From contig JACQRJ010000024.1 of NCBI GenBank assembly GCA_016206505.1, positions 1 through 46,031 of the forward strand: 46,031 nt of DNA. Reading direction: 5' to 3'. The position numbers were made by a program, and so were the translations under genes. Shown piece after piece: positions 29,241 through 38,562 of the stretch (position 1 is its first letter; each line of letters starts with the position of its first letter). The stretch is from Candidatus Peregrinibacteria bacterium (lineage in GTDB: Bacteria > Patescibacteriota > Gracilibacteria > UBA1369 > LOWO2-01-FULL-3). Under the pieces are notes generated by a model. The model saw only the letters and a list, made by a program, of their open reading frames with translations, ran no database searches and was not told the DNA's origin.

Positions 29241-30473
29241 ATGAATAATACCCAAGAATTGGAAGCCAAATACGGGCTGCCATCGAAAGTGATTTTTTGT
29301 AAACGCTGCGTTATATCAAATCAACGTCCGGCTTCAGAAGTAGAATTCAAACACAATATTAAGACCAAGAAGGTCACCATGAACATCGGTGAAGACGGCA
29401 TCTGCGATGCCTGCAAATATGCCGAGAAAAAAGAAGAGATTAGCTGGGAACAGCGCGAAAAAGAACTTGTTCAACTGCTGGACAAACATCGCAAAAACGA
29501 TGGCAGCTACGACTGCATTGTCCCTGGCAGTGGGGGTAAAGACAGCGTTTATGCGGCGCATATCCTGAAATACAAATACGGCATGCACCCACTGACCGTG
29601 ACCTGGCCGCCAATCCTCTATACCGATTATGGCTATCTGAATTTCAAAAACTGGATTGAAGTGGGTGGATTTGACAACATCACTTTCAAACAAAACGGCA
29701 AAGTAATGAAGCTACTTACCAGATTGTCATTCGAAAATCTTTTCCATCCCTTCCAGACTTTCATTCTCGGACAAAAAAATATCGCTCCCAAAATCGCCCT
29801 TAAATATAACATTCCGCTAATTTTTTATGGTGAAAACGAAGCCGAATACGGCAACCCAATTAAAGACAACAAAAGCTCCCTTCGCGACAAAGCCTATTTC
29901 AGTATGCAAAATCTGGATGAAATCTATCTTGGCGGAGTTTCCATTGGTGAACTTCGGGAAAAACATGCTGTAGATCTTGCAGATTTACAATGCTTTTTAC
30001 CGCCCGACTATAAAGAGCTGGAAAAATCCGACATTGAAGTTCATTACCTGGGTTATTATCTCAAATGGATTCCTCAGGAAGCTTACTACTACGCTGTCGA
30101 GCACGCCAATTTCCAGGCCCGCCCATTCAGAACAGAAGGCACCTACAGTAAATACGTCAGCATAGATGATAAAATCGACGATCTAAACTATTACAACATT
30201 TTCATCAAATACGGTATCGGCCGCTGCACTTACGATGCTTCCCAGGAAATCCGCAACAAGCATCTTACTCGTGAAGAAGGCATGGCCCTGGTAAAAAAAT
30301 TCGATGGTGAATTTCCTCAAAAATACTTTAAAGAAGTTATGAATTATCTCGGCATGGATCAGGATTATTTTTATGAATTACAAGATAAATTCCGCTCTCC
30401 TCATCTCTGGAAAAAAGTTGATGGAGAATGGAAATTGCGCCATACGGTAAACAAAGACGGAGCTGACGATTAA
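29241..30473 (+). CDS. N-acetyl sugar amidotransferase (WbpG-like), set 2
   Basis: CKRCVISNQRPASEVEF...DGICDACKYAEKKEEISWEQREKEL, CIVPGSGGKDSVYAAHILKYKYGMHPLTVTWPP. Confidence 0.93.
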   Translation: MNNTQELEAKYGLPSKVIFCKRCVISNQRPASEVEFKHNIKTKKVTMNIGEDGICDACKYAEKKEEISWEQREKELVQLLDKHRKNDGSYDCIVPGSGGKDSVYAAHILKYKYGMHPLTVTWPPILYTDYGYLNFKNWIEVGGFDNITFKQNGKVMKLLTRLSFENLFHPFQTFILGQKNIAPKIALKYNIPLIFYGENEAEYGNPIKDNKSSLRDKAYFSMQNLDEIYLGGVSIGELREKHAVDLADLQCFLPPDYKELEKSDIEVHYLGYYLKWIPQEAYYYAVEHANFQARPFRTEGTYSKYVSIDDKIDDLNYYNIFIKYGIGRCTYDASQEIRNKHLTREEGMALVKKFDGEFPQKYFKEVMNYLGMDQDYFYELQDKFRSPHLWKKVDGEWKLRHTVNKDGADD

Positions 30474-30477
30474 AGCC

Positions 30478-31449
30478 ATGAATAATATTTGCATTATCGG
30501 TGCTGGTCAGCTTGGCAGCCGCCATTTGCAGGCACTTCAAGCTCTCTCTATCCCACTCAATATTACAGTGGTTGATCCTTCGCAGGCATCATTGCAAACT
30601 GCTCGTGAGCGCTTTGAAGCGGTACAGGGCTCCGCAAACCACAGTATTGAATATGTGCAATCGCTGGAAAATACAGCTCACAATTTTGATCTGGCCATAG
30701 TCGCCACGACATCAAATTATAGACGTCAGGCTGTGGAAAGTTTGCTGCAATATTGCACGGCTAAATTCATGATTTTGGAAAAAATACTTTTCCAAAAACG
30801 CGAGGATTATGAAGCGGTGGGTAAACTTTTGGAGCAAAAAAATTGCAAAACTTGGGTAAACTGCAGCATGCGCACCATGACTTTTTATGCGGATTTACCC
30901 TCAAAGATCAGCAAATGCCCTCTGACATATCTGGTAACCGGCAGTAATTACGGGATGATTACCAATATCATTCATTATATCGACCATATTGCTTATCTTA
31001 CCGGGTGCTACGATTACGAAGTCACAACCGGCGCTCTTGATCCCAAGCCGGTAGCAAGCAAGCGTCCGGGCTTTCTGGAGCTCAACGGGACTTTGACAGC
31101 GCATTTCAAGGATGGCAGCCACGCGACTTTCAATTGCTTTGAAGACGGCGATGTCCCGTTTCTTGTGGAAATACACAGCAAAGAATATCGCTGCATCGTT
31201 CGTGAAAATGAAAGAAAAGCCTGGGAATCTTCACCAAAAAACGGTTGGCAATGGCAGGAAGTTGAAGCGGTGATCCCTTTTCAAAGTCAAATGACGGCTT
31301 CCTTAACCGAAAATATTCTGCAAACCGGTAATTGTCCACTCGTGCCCTATGAAAAAGCGGCAAAACTCCATCTCACATTATTGGAAGCATTGTCGGAATT
31401 TTTAAATAACAAAAGCGGCCAAAAATTCGACCTATATCCTTTTACCTAA
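30478..31449 (+). CDS. Gfo/Idh/MocA family oxidoreductase
   Basis: NICIIGAGQLGSRHLQALQAL Rossmann motif, ILEKILFQ (modified EKP region). Confidence 0.8.
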   Translation: MNNICIIGAGQLGSRHLQALQALSIPLNITVVDPSQASLQTARERFEAVQGSANHSIEYVQSLENTAHNFDLAIVATTSNYRRQAVESLLQYCTAKFMILEKILFQKREDYEAVGKLLEQKNCKTWVNCSMRTMTFYADLPSKISKCPLTYLVTGSNYGMITNIIHYIDHIAYLTGCYDYEVTTGALDPKPVASKRPGFLELNGTLTAHFKDGSHATFNCFEDGDVPFLVEIHSKEYRCIVRENERKAWESSPKNGWQWQEVEAVIPFQSQMTASLTENILQTGNCPLVPYEKAAKLHLTLLEALSEFLNNKSGQKFDLYPFT

Positions 31450-31452
31450 ACT

Positions 31453-32415
31453 ATGCCTGCATCACCGATAATACTTGTTGGAACCGGACCGATGGCGGTA
31501 GATTACGCCAAAGTTTTAAAAGCCCTTAAATGCAAATTCTTGGCAATCGGACGAGGAGAGACTTCAACTAAAAAATTCACCGAAGAAACCGGACACGAAG
31601 CGCGCGCCGGAGGTATTGAAAAATGGCTTAAAGAAAATCCAAAAAAGTCAGTTACAGCCATAGTTGCCGTCACCGAAAATGAACTTGGAAAAGTCACACT
31701 GGCCCTCATGAAAAATGGCTATAGGAAGATTCTTGTAGAAAAACCCGGAGGCGCTTCCCTGCAGGAAATCGACAAAGTCGCGCACGCAGCCAAAACACAT
31801 GGTGCAAAAGTATATGTCGCCTACAACCGCCGCTTCAATTCTTCCACGCAAAAAGCCCGGGAAATTATCAGGAAAGATGGCGGAGTTAAATCTTTTAATT
31901 TTGAATTTACCGAATGGAGTCATGTCATAAAAGATCTCAAAAAAGCTCCGGGAGTGAAAGAGCATTGGTTTATTCATAACTCATCTCATGTCGTTGATCT
32001 GGCATTTTTCCTTGGAGGAAATCCTAAGAAAATTTCAAGCTACACGGCAGGCAAACTTCCCTGGCATCCCGCAGCCGCAATTTTTGCCGGAGCCGGCATA
32101 AGCGAAAAAGGAGCACTTTTTTCCTATCAGGCCAATTGGCAATCTCCCGGCCGCTGGGGCGTAGAAATTCTTACAAAAAAGCATCGCCTCATCTTCCGCC
32201 CTCTGGAGCAACTACAGATTCAGGAAATAGGCTCTGTAGGCATCAATCCGGTTGAGATCGATAACAAATTAGACCTCAATTTCAAGCCCGGCCTCTACAA
32301 AGAAGTCCAAAGCTTCCTTGGCAAAAACGAAGATCTTTGCATGATATCCGAGCAGCAAAGAAATCTCACCTTCTATAAAACAATTTGCCCGCCACAACGA
32401 CATTTGGGCCAATAA
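31453..32415 (+). CDS. Gfo/Idh/MocA family oxidoreductase
   Basis: IILVGTGPMAVDYAKVLKAL, KILVEKPGGASLQEIDKV, YVAYNRRFNSS. Confidence 0.85.
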   Translation: MPASPIILVGTGPMAVDYAKVLKALKCKFLAIGRGETSTKKFTEETGHEARAGGIEKWLKENPKKSVTAIVAVTENELGKVTLALMKNGYRKILVEKPGGASLQEIDKVAHAAKTHGAKVYVAYNRRFNSSTQKAREIIRKDGGVKSFNFEFTEWSHVIKDLKKAPGVKEHWFIHNSSHVVDLAFFLGGNPKKISSYTAGKLPWHPAAAIFAGAGISEKGALFSYQANWQSPGRWGVEILTKKHRLIFRPLEQLQIQEIGSVGINPVEIDNKLDLNFKPGLYKEVQSFLGKNEDLCMISEQQRNLTFYKTICPPQRHLGQ

Positions 32416-33796
32416 GCAAAACTCCGGCCAAAATCACCGCCAAAATCTTCAGCATAAAAGACGACCAAAATCCCAGCCCGATGACAAAATAATAAGCAAC
32501 CACAAAAGGCACCAATAAAGCTAAAATTTTCAGAATCGGCCAAAGCGGCACGCAATAAATTTTTAGAACTTTTTTACTCACAATAAAAGCAAAAACTGCC
32601 ATCGCAAAATACGACACAGCCGTGGTATAGGCCGCAGCGATATAACCAAAATCCGGAATAAACAGTGCATTTAAAATCACATTCAAAACTCCCGCGGCCA
32701 GTACCACCAGAGATAAATATATATTTTTTTTCTCGTATTCGATATTCCAACCGTAAAACATAAAAATTGCATTAAAGATTTACCCTATGACAATTATCGG
32801 TATCACGGGCAAAGCTTCATAAAAACTGCTGGAAGAAAGCAGCATGCCGATTTCCTGGCCGAAAAAAATCAATCCCAAAGCGCAAAAACTCACGATTTTA
32901 AAAATTCTGTAAGCATCGATATTTAATTGCTGATAGTTTTTCTCATCCATATATTTGAAATAATCCGGATTCCAGGCCTGAAACATCGCACTGCTAAAAA
33001 CGGTTAAAATCGAGCCTACGATGGCCGCAAAAGCATACAAACCTGCCATAGAACTTCCGAGGTACTTATTGACCATTATCTTGTCAAACTGTGCCAAAAT
33101 CACTCCACTCAACGAATAAAAAATCAGAGGAACTCCATAATGCAGAAAATACTTCATATGCTTCATTTGAAAAGACAGCTTCAAATACGCTTTCAAATCA
33201 AAAGCATAATAAGCAAAAAACAAACCTCCGACGATCATCATCGCATAAATCTGGCCCAAATATTTATTCTCATTCAAAATCAAAATCAGCACAACCGACA
33301 AAACAAATATCGCATAAGCTTTTACCACATTCCTCACGGCGATTTTCCGACTCTGTTTTTGAGGCACATATATTTGCTCAAACCATGAGCCGCTGACATA
33401 AATCAACACTGCCGGAACAATGTAAAAAATCGTATTCACCGGCAATCCCAAAAGCACCGCAGCCTCTTGTCGAAAGATGACAAAAAGCAAAAAAGCTACA
33501 AAAAGCATAAACAGTATGAAAATCAAAATGGTCCCAAAAAACTCCTTGAAATCTTCCTTTTTTTCATAATAATACCGCCCCAGAGCGACATAGCAATTTA
33601 GCGTCAGTAAAGCCACAAATACCCCCTGATAACCTGTAAAAACGGCCAGTATGCCATAGTCTGAAGTCGAAAGCATTCTTGTCAAAACCGGCAAAGACAA
33701 AAATGCCAGAGCGCCGGTTGCCATATTGCTCAGAAAATAATTCTTCGAATGTCTCAAAAACTCATAAAACTCACTTTTTTTGAAAGCTCTAATCAT
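32366..33796 (-). pseudogene. oligosaccharide flippase/repeat-unit transporter (Wzx/MATE-like) interrupted by one in-frame TAA at 32780-32782
   Basis: 32780-33796 and 32366-32761 are in the same frame; read-through gives PVIPIIVIG*IFNAIFMFYGWNIEYEKKN, continuous flippase-like sequence on both sides. Confidence 0.85.
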
Positions 33797-35310
33797 TCGT
33801 GTTTTTTTGTTAAATCATCTATAGCCTTTAGTAAGCGCAAATGCCCTTTGCTGTCAAGCACTCCCCATTTCAACGCCGCAACTTTTTGCATTTCAAGTAT
33901 CTTCGCATAAAATTTTTCATCATTTGCAAATTTCACCAAAAGATTCTGAAATTCCTTTTTTTCTTCTGTATAAACTATCCCTCTATAATCCTCGAAATCA
34001 CTATACCGATACCTGTAAACGTCATAATTCAAAACAGGTTTCCTGCAAGCCGTAGCCCAATAAATAGTCCCCGACATGGCCGAAACAAAAAGATCGCATA
34101 AAGGTATCAGATCGATACTTTTCTGCTTTGCAATCTTCACGCCAAAATCTTCAATATATCTGATTTCTTCATACTTAATGGCTGGATGAAGCGAAATAAC
34201 GACATTGTAATTCTTAATCGCAACAAGCGATTTTATCCAAAATATAACCAGATCATCATATTTCTTAAAATCACACTCCGGCCGTGAGTAGCCATACAAA
34301 ATATTCGGCGGCAGAGCGCAGAGCAAAATCTGCTTCTTTTTATCCAATGAGGACTCTGCAAAAGTACCAGATACAAGACGGCAGGAAAAGTTCGACCGCA
34401 GTGTACTGGCCTGTACATGAGAATCGAACTTTTCCGACAACACAGTAGATGGTACTTTTGCAGAGTCCTCCAATTTCAATTTTTCGCAAAGCTCATTGCG
34501 ACGTATATCAAAATGTCTGAGATGATCTGCCATGATATCGTTTGCCAGGGAACCGGTAAGCAATATCTGGCGCGCAGGAATCCCCTCTTTAATCATAAAT
34601 TCCTTCACCGCTTCGCATTCCACCATGATTTTATCTGCATGACTGCTGTTTACGATCCATGGCAATGGAGGCTTGAGACCAAAAATTTTCATTGCCAAAA
34701 TCTTAAAAGCCGGCCAACGCAGCAATTTTTTCCCCTTATGCTTATAGACCCATTTCGGCTCAAAATAAGCCAAAATTCGATTGCTAAATCTCCTGCAGTC
34801 GTGAGCCGGATTATAAAAATAGGCTTCAGCCGCTTCCACCGGACCGGTTGTGAACATCGGAATTATTGCGGAAGGCACGCCATATTTATGTCCGACTTTT
34901 ATCAAAATATCCGTATTGTGACCTGTATTGTCACCCGAGATTATGATTATAGCGGGCTTCACGTTCTTAATCAGACGTTTGATTTTTTTAAATTCCCTGA
35001 AATAAGCCAAAAATTCATATGCAAAACCGACAAAAAAGTTGCGATACACCATCAACAAAAACTTCTTCACGGCATTTTGCCGTGGATTTAATCTCGACGC
35101 GTCTGCGCCTTGAATATCGGCTTTTTCAAAGCCGCAAACATATTCCATCCCTTCTCTCTCACAAATTTTCAGATCCTGCCGATATTGAGGATAAGGTTGA
35201 GGGAAATAAAAAACCGGCTTATATCCGGATTCTTTCTTCAACATTCTCCCTATTTCCACCAGACCGATGAAATACGTCATTGTATTGACCGCCAGCAATG
35301 CTTTCTTCAT
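33793..35310 (-). CDS. GT-B-fold-like polysaccharide biosynthesis protein (specific function unknown)
   Basis: MKKALLAVNTMTYFIGLVEIGRMLKKESGYKPVFYF, ARQILLTGSLANDIMADHL, VVISLHPAIKYEEIRYIED; carries palindromic element copy B; ATGA overlap with flippase start. Confidence 0.6.
   Translation of the reverse strand: MKKALLAVNTMTYFIGLVEIGRMLKKESGYKPVFYFPQPYPQYRQDLKICEREGMEYVCGFEKADIQGADASRLNPRQNAVKKFLLMVYRNFFVGFAYEFLAYFREFKKIKRLIKNVKPAIIIISGDNTGHNTDILIKVGHKYGVPSAIIPMFTTGPVEAAEAYFYNPAHDCRRFSNRILAYFEPKWVYKHKGKKLLRWPAFKILAMKIFGLKPPLPWIVNSSHADKIMVECEAVKEFMIKEGIPARQILLTGSLANDIMADHLRHFDIRRNELCEKLKLEDSAKVPSTVLSEKFDSHVQASTLRSNFSCRLVSGTFAESSLDKKKQILLCALPPNILYGYSRPECDFKKYDDLVIFWIKSLVAIKNYNVVISLHPAIKYEEIRYIEDFGVKIAKQKSIDLIPLCDLFVSAMSGTIYWATACRKPVLNYDVYRYRYSDFEDYRGIVYTEEKKEFQNLLVKFANDEKFYAKILEMQKVAALKWGVLDSKGHLRLLKAIDDLTKKHE
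34349..34470. repeat. in-gene palindromic element, copy B
   Basis: 21-bp perfect outer arms (gaggactctgcaaaagtacca / tggtacttttgcagagtcctc), 12-bp inner arms (ggaaaagttcga / tcgaacttttcc), apical tgtac/gtaca; ORF stays open. Confidence 0.93.
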
Positions 35311-35315
35311 ATTTG

Positions 35316-36320
35316 TTATTTCAAAAACCACTTTTTAAGCCTACCGATAATCCCATCACCTTCGGAAAATTTCAAATAACGCCTCATCAAAGCTACTCGC
35401 CAATATTTCAAATACGGCTTCCACTCGGGATTCACCTCTGCGGCCCATTTTTTAAATTCCTTCCAATTAAGTTTCTTCATTTCCAGAAGTCTCGCCAGAT
35501 CCAGAGAAATCCACGCTGCCAGATATGGCGTCGGCTTAAGATATTTTACCACCCCATGTGCCTGCATCGTGCTTGCTCGTAGCAATTCTTCTTTACTCCA
35601 CTCCATCTCCACAGAAACCTTTTTAATCTTTCGCGCCCACGGACTGTTTTTATGAATCAATTGATGATAATGAAAAACTTCATCCACAAAGCCACACTTG
35701 CCTCCGCCTTTATTGACCACATTTTCAAAAACATAATCCTCCTGCCGATAAACATAATCATCATCGATTTCCCCCAAATGAGCCATAAAAGCCTCCTTTT
35801 TCCCAATCTGTGTTCCTGCAAAAGGACGTTTTTTCGTCTTATTATTTTCATCCGAAAATTCCAGCATCGCGGTTATCTGCATCTGGCAGCCAAACCAGTC
35901 ATATTGATTCCTATACTTTTTCATCACATCAAACCAGTCTTCCGGTATAAAAACATCCGAATGAAAATAAGCGAACCACCCGCTATCGACCTCCTCAATC
36001 AGCTTTCTGATGCTGAATCCCAAAGTTTTGTATTGCCTGTGATCGAAGAGCTCCACTCTCGGAAACTTTTTTACGATTTCTATGGAATTATCCACGCATC
36101 CTCCATCTCCGATTAAGAGCCTTTTCACAGGGATTTCGCGATAAATCGATCGCAAATTGGCCTCCCACATCTCATTTGTATGAATAATTGGTATAATAAT
36201 CTCCAAAGCATCCTTATCATCTTCCAAAAAACGGTCTTTGAACTCTTCCGGATTATAGTAACGGTAAAATATCGATACATCGCTTTTTGCAGAGTCATCA
36301 TTTTTATCTTTTGTATTCAT
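35316..36320 (-). CDS. family 2-like glycosyltransferase
   Basis: LEIIIPIIHTNEMWEANLRSIYREIPVKRLLIGDGGCVDNSIEIVKKFP, GWFAYFHSDVFIPEDWFDVM. Confidence 0.75.
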   Translation of the reverse strand: MNTKDKNDDSAKSDVSIFYRYYNPEEFKDRFLEDDKDALEIIIPIIHTNEMWEANLRSIYREIPVKRLLIGDGGCVDNSIEIVKKFPRVELFDHRQYKTLGFSIRKLIEEVDSGWFAYFHSDVFIPEDWFDVMKKYRNQYDWFGCQMQITAMLEFSDENNKTKKRPFAGTQIGKKEAFMAHLGEIDDDYVYRQEDYVFENVVNKGGGKCGFVDEVFHYHQLIHKNSPWARKIKKVSVEMEWSKEELLRASTMQAHGVVKYLKPTPYLAAWISLDLARLLEMKKLNWKEFKKWAAEVNPEWKPYLKYWRVALMRRYLKFSEGDGIIGRLKKWFLK

Positions 36321-36335
36321 TGTTTACATATTCAA

Positions 36336-37583
36336 TTAGACAACCTCCAATTTCGGCAATGGAAAAAACAAATGTCCGCCTCCAGCAAGATAATCCTGTT
36401 CTCTTCTCACTATATTATCGCGAAAATGCCAGGGCAAAACCATAAACAAATCCGGATTCATCTTTTTTGCTTCCGCTTCGGAAATAATCGGAATTTTTGA
36501 TCCCGGAGTAAAGCTGCCAAATTTATCTTCATTCACTTCTGCGATATATGGAATATCTTTTTCCGTAATGCCGCAATATTGCAAAATTACATTGCCTTTT
36601 GTTGAAGCGCCATAGCCAAAAATACTCTTTCCCGTCGCTTTTTGTTCCTGAATAAAAGCCAGCAAATCCGCTCGATGTTTTTCAATATTTTTCTGAAATT
36701 CCTGATAAGGCTTTAATATAGAAAGCCCTCTTTCCTCTTCCTGATGCAATATTTGATTCACCAAGTCTTCATTTGCCGGAATCGAAGAAGTATTTTTTGC
36801 AACCATCACTGAAAAACTCCCGCCATTGACCGCATTAAACTCAACATCGACAATTTTCAAACCGACCTTATCCATCATGTATTTGATCTGCTTCAATGCG
36901 TAATACTCCAGATGCTCATGGCAGATTGTGTCATAAGCGTTCATATCAAGCATCGTGGGCATATAGCTCTGTTCAAAAACCCAAACTCCCTCATCGTCCA
37001 GAGCGTCATAAATATTTTGTACAAATTCTATCGGCCGCTCCAGATCATAAAACATTGCAATCGAAGTGATAATCTTTACTTTCGCTCCGGCCAGCCTCTC
37101 GCGCAGACGCTCGCATGGGAAAAAATCCACAATCAAATCTATATGTTCCGGATAATAACGAAAAAATTTCGCTCCGGTCGGATCAACTCCTATAAGATTC
37201 ACCCCATCCTTCGGATATGCCTGAAGCAAAGTACTGTCATTGCTGCCAATATCGATGACAAAATCCCCGCTTTTCAAATCCACCCTTGCGAGAATTTTCC
37301 CCACTTTCGCATGCAGATGCTCCACCATCGACTTGTTCAAGCCTGATCTATAGCCATAGTTCAGCCCATAAAGCTGGTCCAGCGCAAAATCATGCTTCAG
37401 TTGCACAAGACCGCAACCACGGTCAGATCCCTCCTCCGCACATTTGCAAAGCTCAAGCGGCCCGCGGGAAGCAGATGCCCTTTCCTTAGGAAAAATTCCG
37501 GTCAATTCCAAAATTCCCAGATTGACCAGTGGTATCAAATTTTTGTTACCACAAATACGACATTGAGTTATTTCTCTATACAT
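36336..37583 (-). CDS. class I SAM C-methyltransferase (NDP-hexose C-methyltransferase type)
   Basis: N-terminal CRICGNKNLIPLVNLG zinc-binding domain, FVIDIGSNDSTLLQAYPKDGVNLIGVDPT, EHLEYYALKQIKYMM, IFGYGASTKGNVILQYCGI C-terminal domain. Confidence 0.9.
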   Translation of the reverse strand: MYREITQCRICGNKNLIPLVNLGILELTGIFPKERASASRGPLELCKCAEEGSDRGCGLVQLKHDFALDQLYGLNYGYRSGLNKSMVEHLHAKVGKILARVDLKSGDFVIDIGSNDSTLLQAYPKDGVNLIGVDPTGAKFFRYYPEHIDLIVDFFPCERLRERLAGAKVKIITSIAMFYDLERPIEFVQNIYDALDDEGVWVFEQSYMPTMLDMNAYDTICHEHLEYYALKQIKYMMDKVGLKIVDVEFNAVNGGSFSVMVAKNTSSIPANEDLVNQILHQEEERGLSILKPYQEFQKNIEKHRADLLAFIQEQKATGKSIFGYGASTKGNVILQYCGITEKDIPYIAEVNEDKFGSFTPGSKIPIISEAEAKKMNPDLFMVLPWHFRDNIVRREQDYLAGGGHLFFPLPKLEVV

Positions 37584-37656
37584 TGTACGACCAATATGTC
37601 AAAACTGCATGTTGCAGTCAACAACACTTTCCACTATCTTATAGCCCGTAAAAAAT

Positions 37657-38562
37657 ATGATGAAGCAAATCGGATATAAACTTTATAGATTCCTTGCATT
37701 TTATGCCGTCGCGGTCCCCAGCGTATTTGCAATCCTATTCAATAAACGCAAAGAACCGTTCTTTAGTCTCAAATGTCTTTGGCTTTACCTTTTGAAACGT
37801 GATTTTTTCCCTTTTTACAATCAGAAAAGTTTTCGGCATACTTTCAGTTTTCATGCCGACAAGGAATTTCCCTACATACTCCACAAAGGCGACAAATATA
37901 TTTATTCAAACAATTGGTCAAAAGAGCTTATCATCGACAATTTTAACAGCACTTTAAATGAGCAAAATGTCGGCTGTCCGCATCGCTATTTTACTGTTGA
38001 TGAGATCAGGCCGCAATGGGTGATCTATGATGTTGGAGCCGCCGAAGGTTTGCAGGCGAAAGAATGGGCGAAAAAAGCGAAGAAAATCATCATTTTCGAA
38101 CCGGATCAAAAACAATGCGAATCTCTTCGTGAAACTTTCGAAGCCGAAATCAAGCACGATAAAGTCAAAATTGTTCCCGAAGGTATTTCCGATAAATACA
38201 AAGAGCTGAAATATGGCAAACACACAATCATCGTCGATAGTCTGCCAAATCTTGTTAAAAAATACGATTTGCCAAGTCCGCATTATATAAAGGCGGATAT
38301 TGAAGGTGAAGAGATGCACATGCTGCAGGGGGCAAAAGATCTTTTCAGGCATGGACATTTTGAAGCCGCTCAAATTACGACTTATCACCGTCCTCACGAC
38401 GGCAAAAACATATCCGAATTTTTTTCCCAGTTCCCGGGCAAAGGAGAATTTAGCGAAGGAGTTACAATGGTAAATCGGGATGGCCTCCCTACGGTTATTT
38501 TCACTTTTTACCATCCCATTATCAGAAAAGCGCTCTACACCTATAGATTTAATCGTCCATGA
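37657..38562 (+). CDS. FkbM-family-like methyltransferase
   Basis: WVIYDVGAAEGLQAKEWAKKAKKIIIFEPDQKQCESLRETF ... HYIKADIEGEEMHMLQGAKDLF. Confidence 0.8.
   Translation: MMKQIGYKLYRFLAFYAVAVPSVFAILFNKRKEPFFSLKCLWLYLLKRDFFPFYNQKSFRHTFSFHADKEFPYILHKGDKYIYSNNWSKELIIDNFNSTLNEQNVGCPHRYFTVDEIRPQWVIYDVGAAEGLQAKEWAKKAKKIIIFEPDQKQCESLRETFEAEIKHDKVKIVPEGISDKYKELKYGKHTIIVDSLPNLVKKYDLPSPHYIKADIEGEEMHMLQGAKDLFRHGHFEAAQITTYHRPHDGKNISEFFSQFPGKGEFSEGVTMVNRDGLPTVIFTFYHPIIRKALYTYRFNRP

Noticed and set aside
32366-32415. Convergent 50-bp overlap of the oxidoreductase and flippase 3' ends as an overlapping-gene novelty
   Set aside because: Short tail-to-tail overlaps are ordinary in compact bacterial genomes.
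32762-32779. Frameshift explanation for the split flippase
   Set aside because: Both halves are in the same frame (33796-32761 is a multiple of 3); the break is a nonsense codon, not a frameshift.
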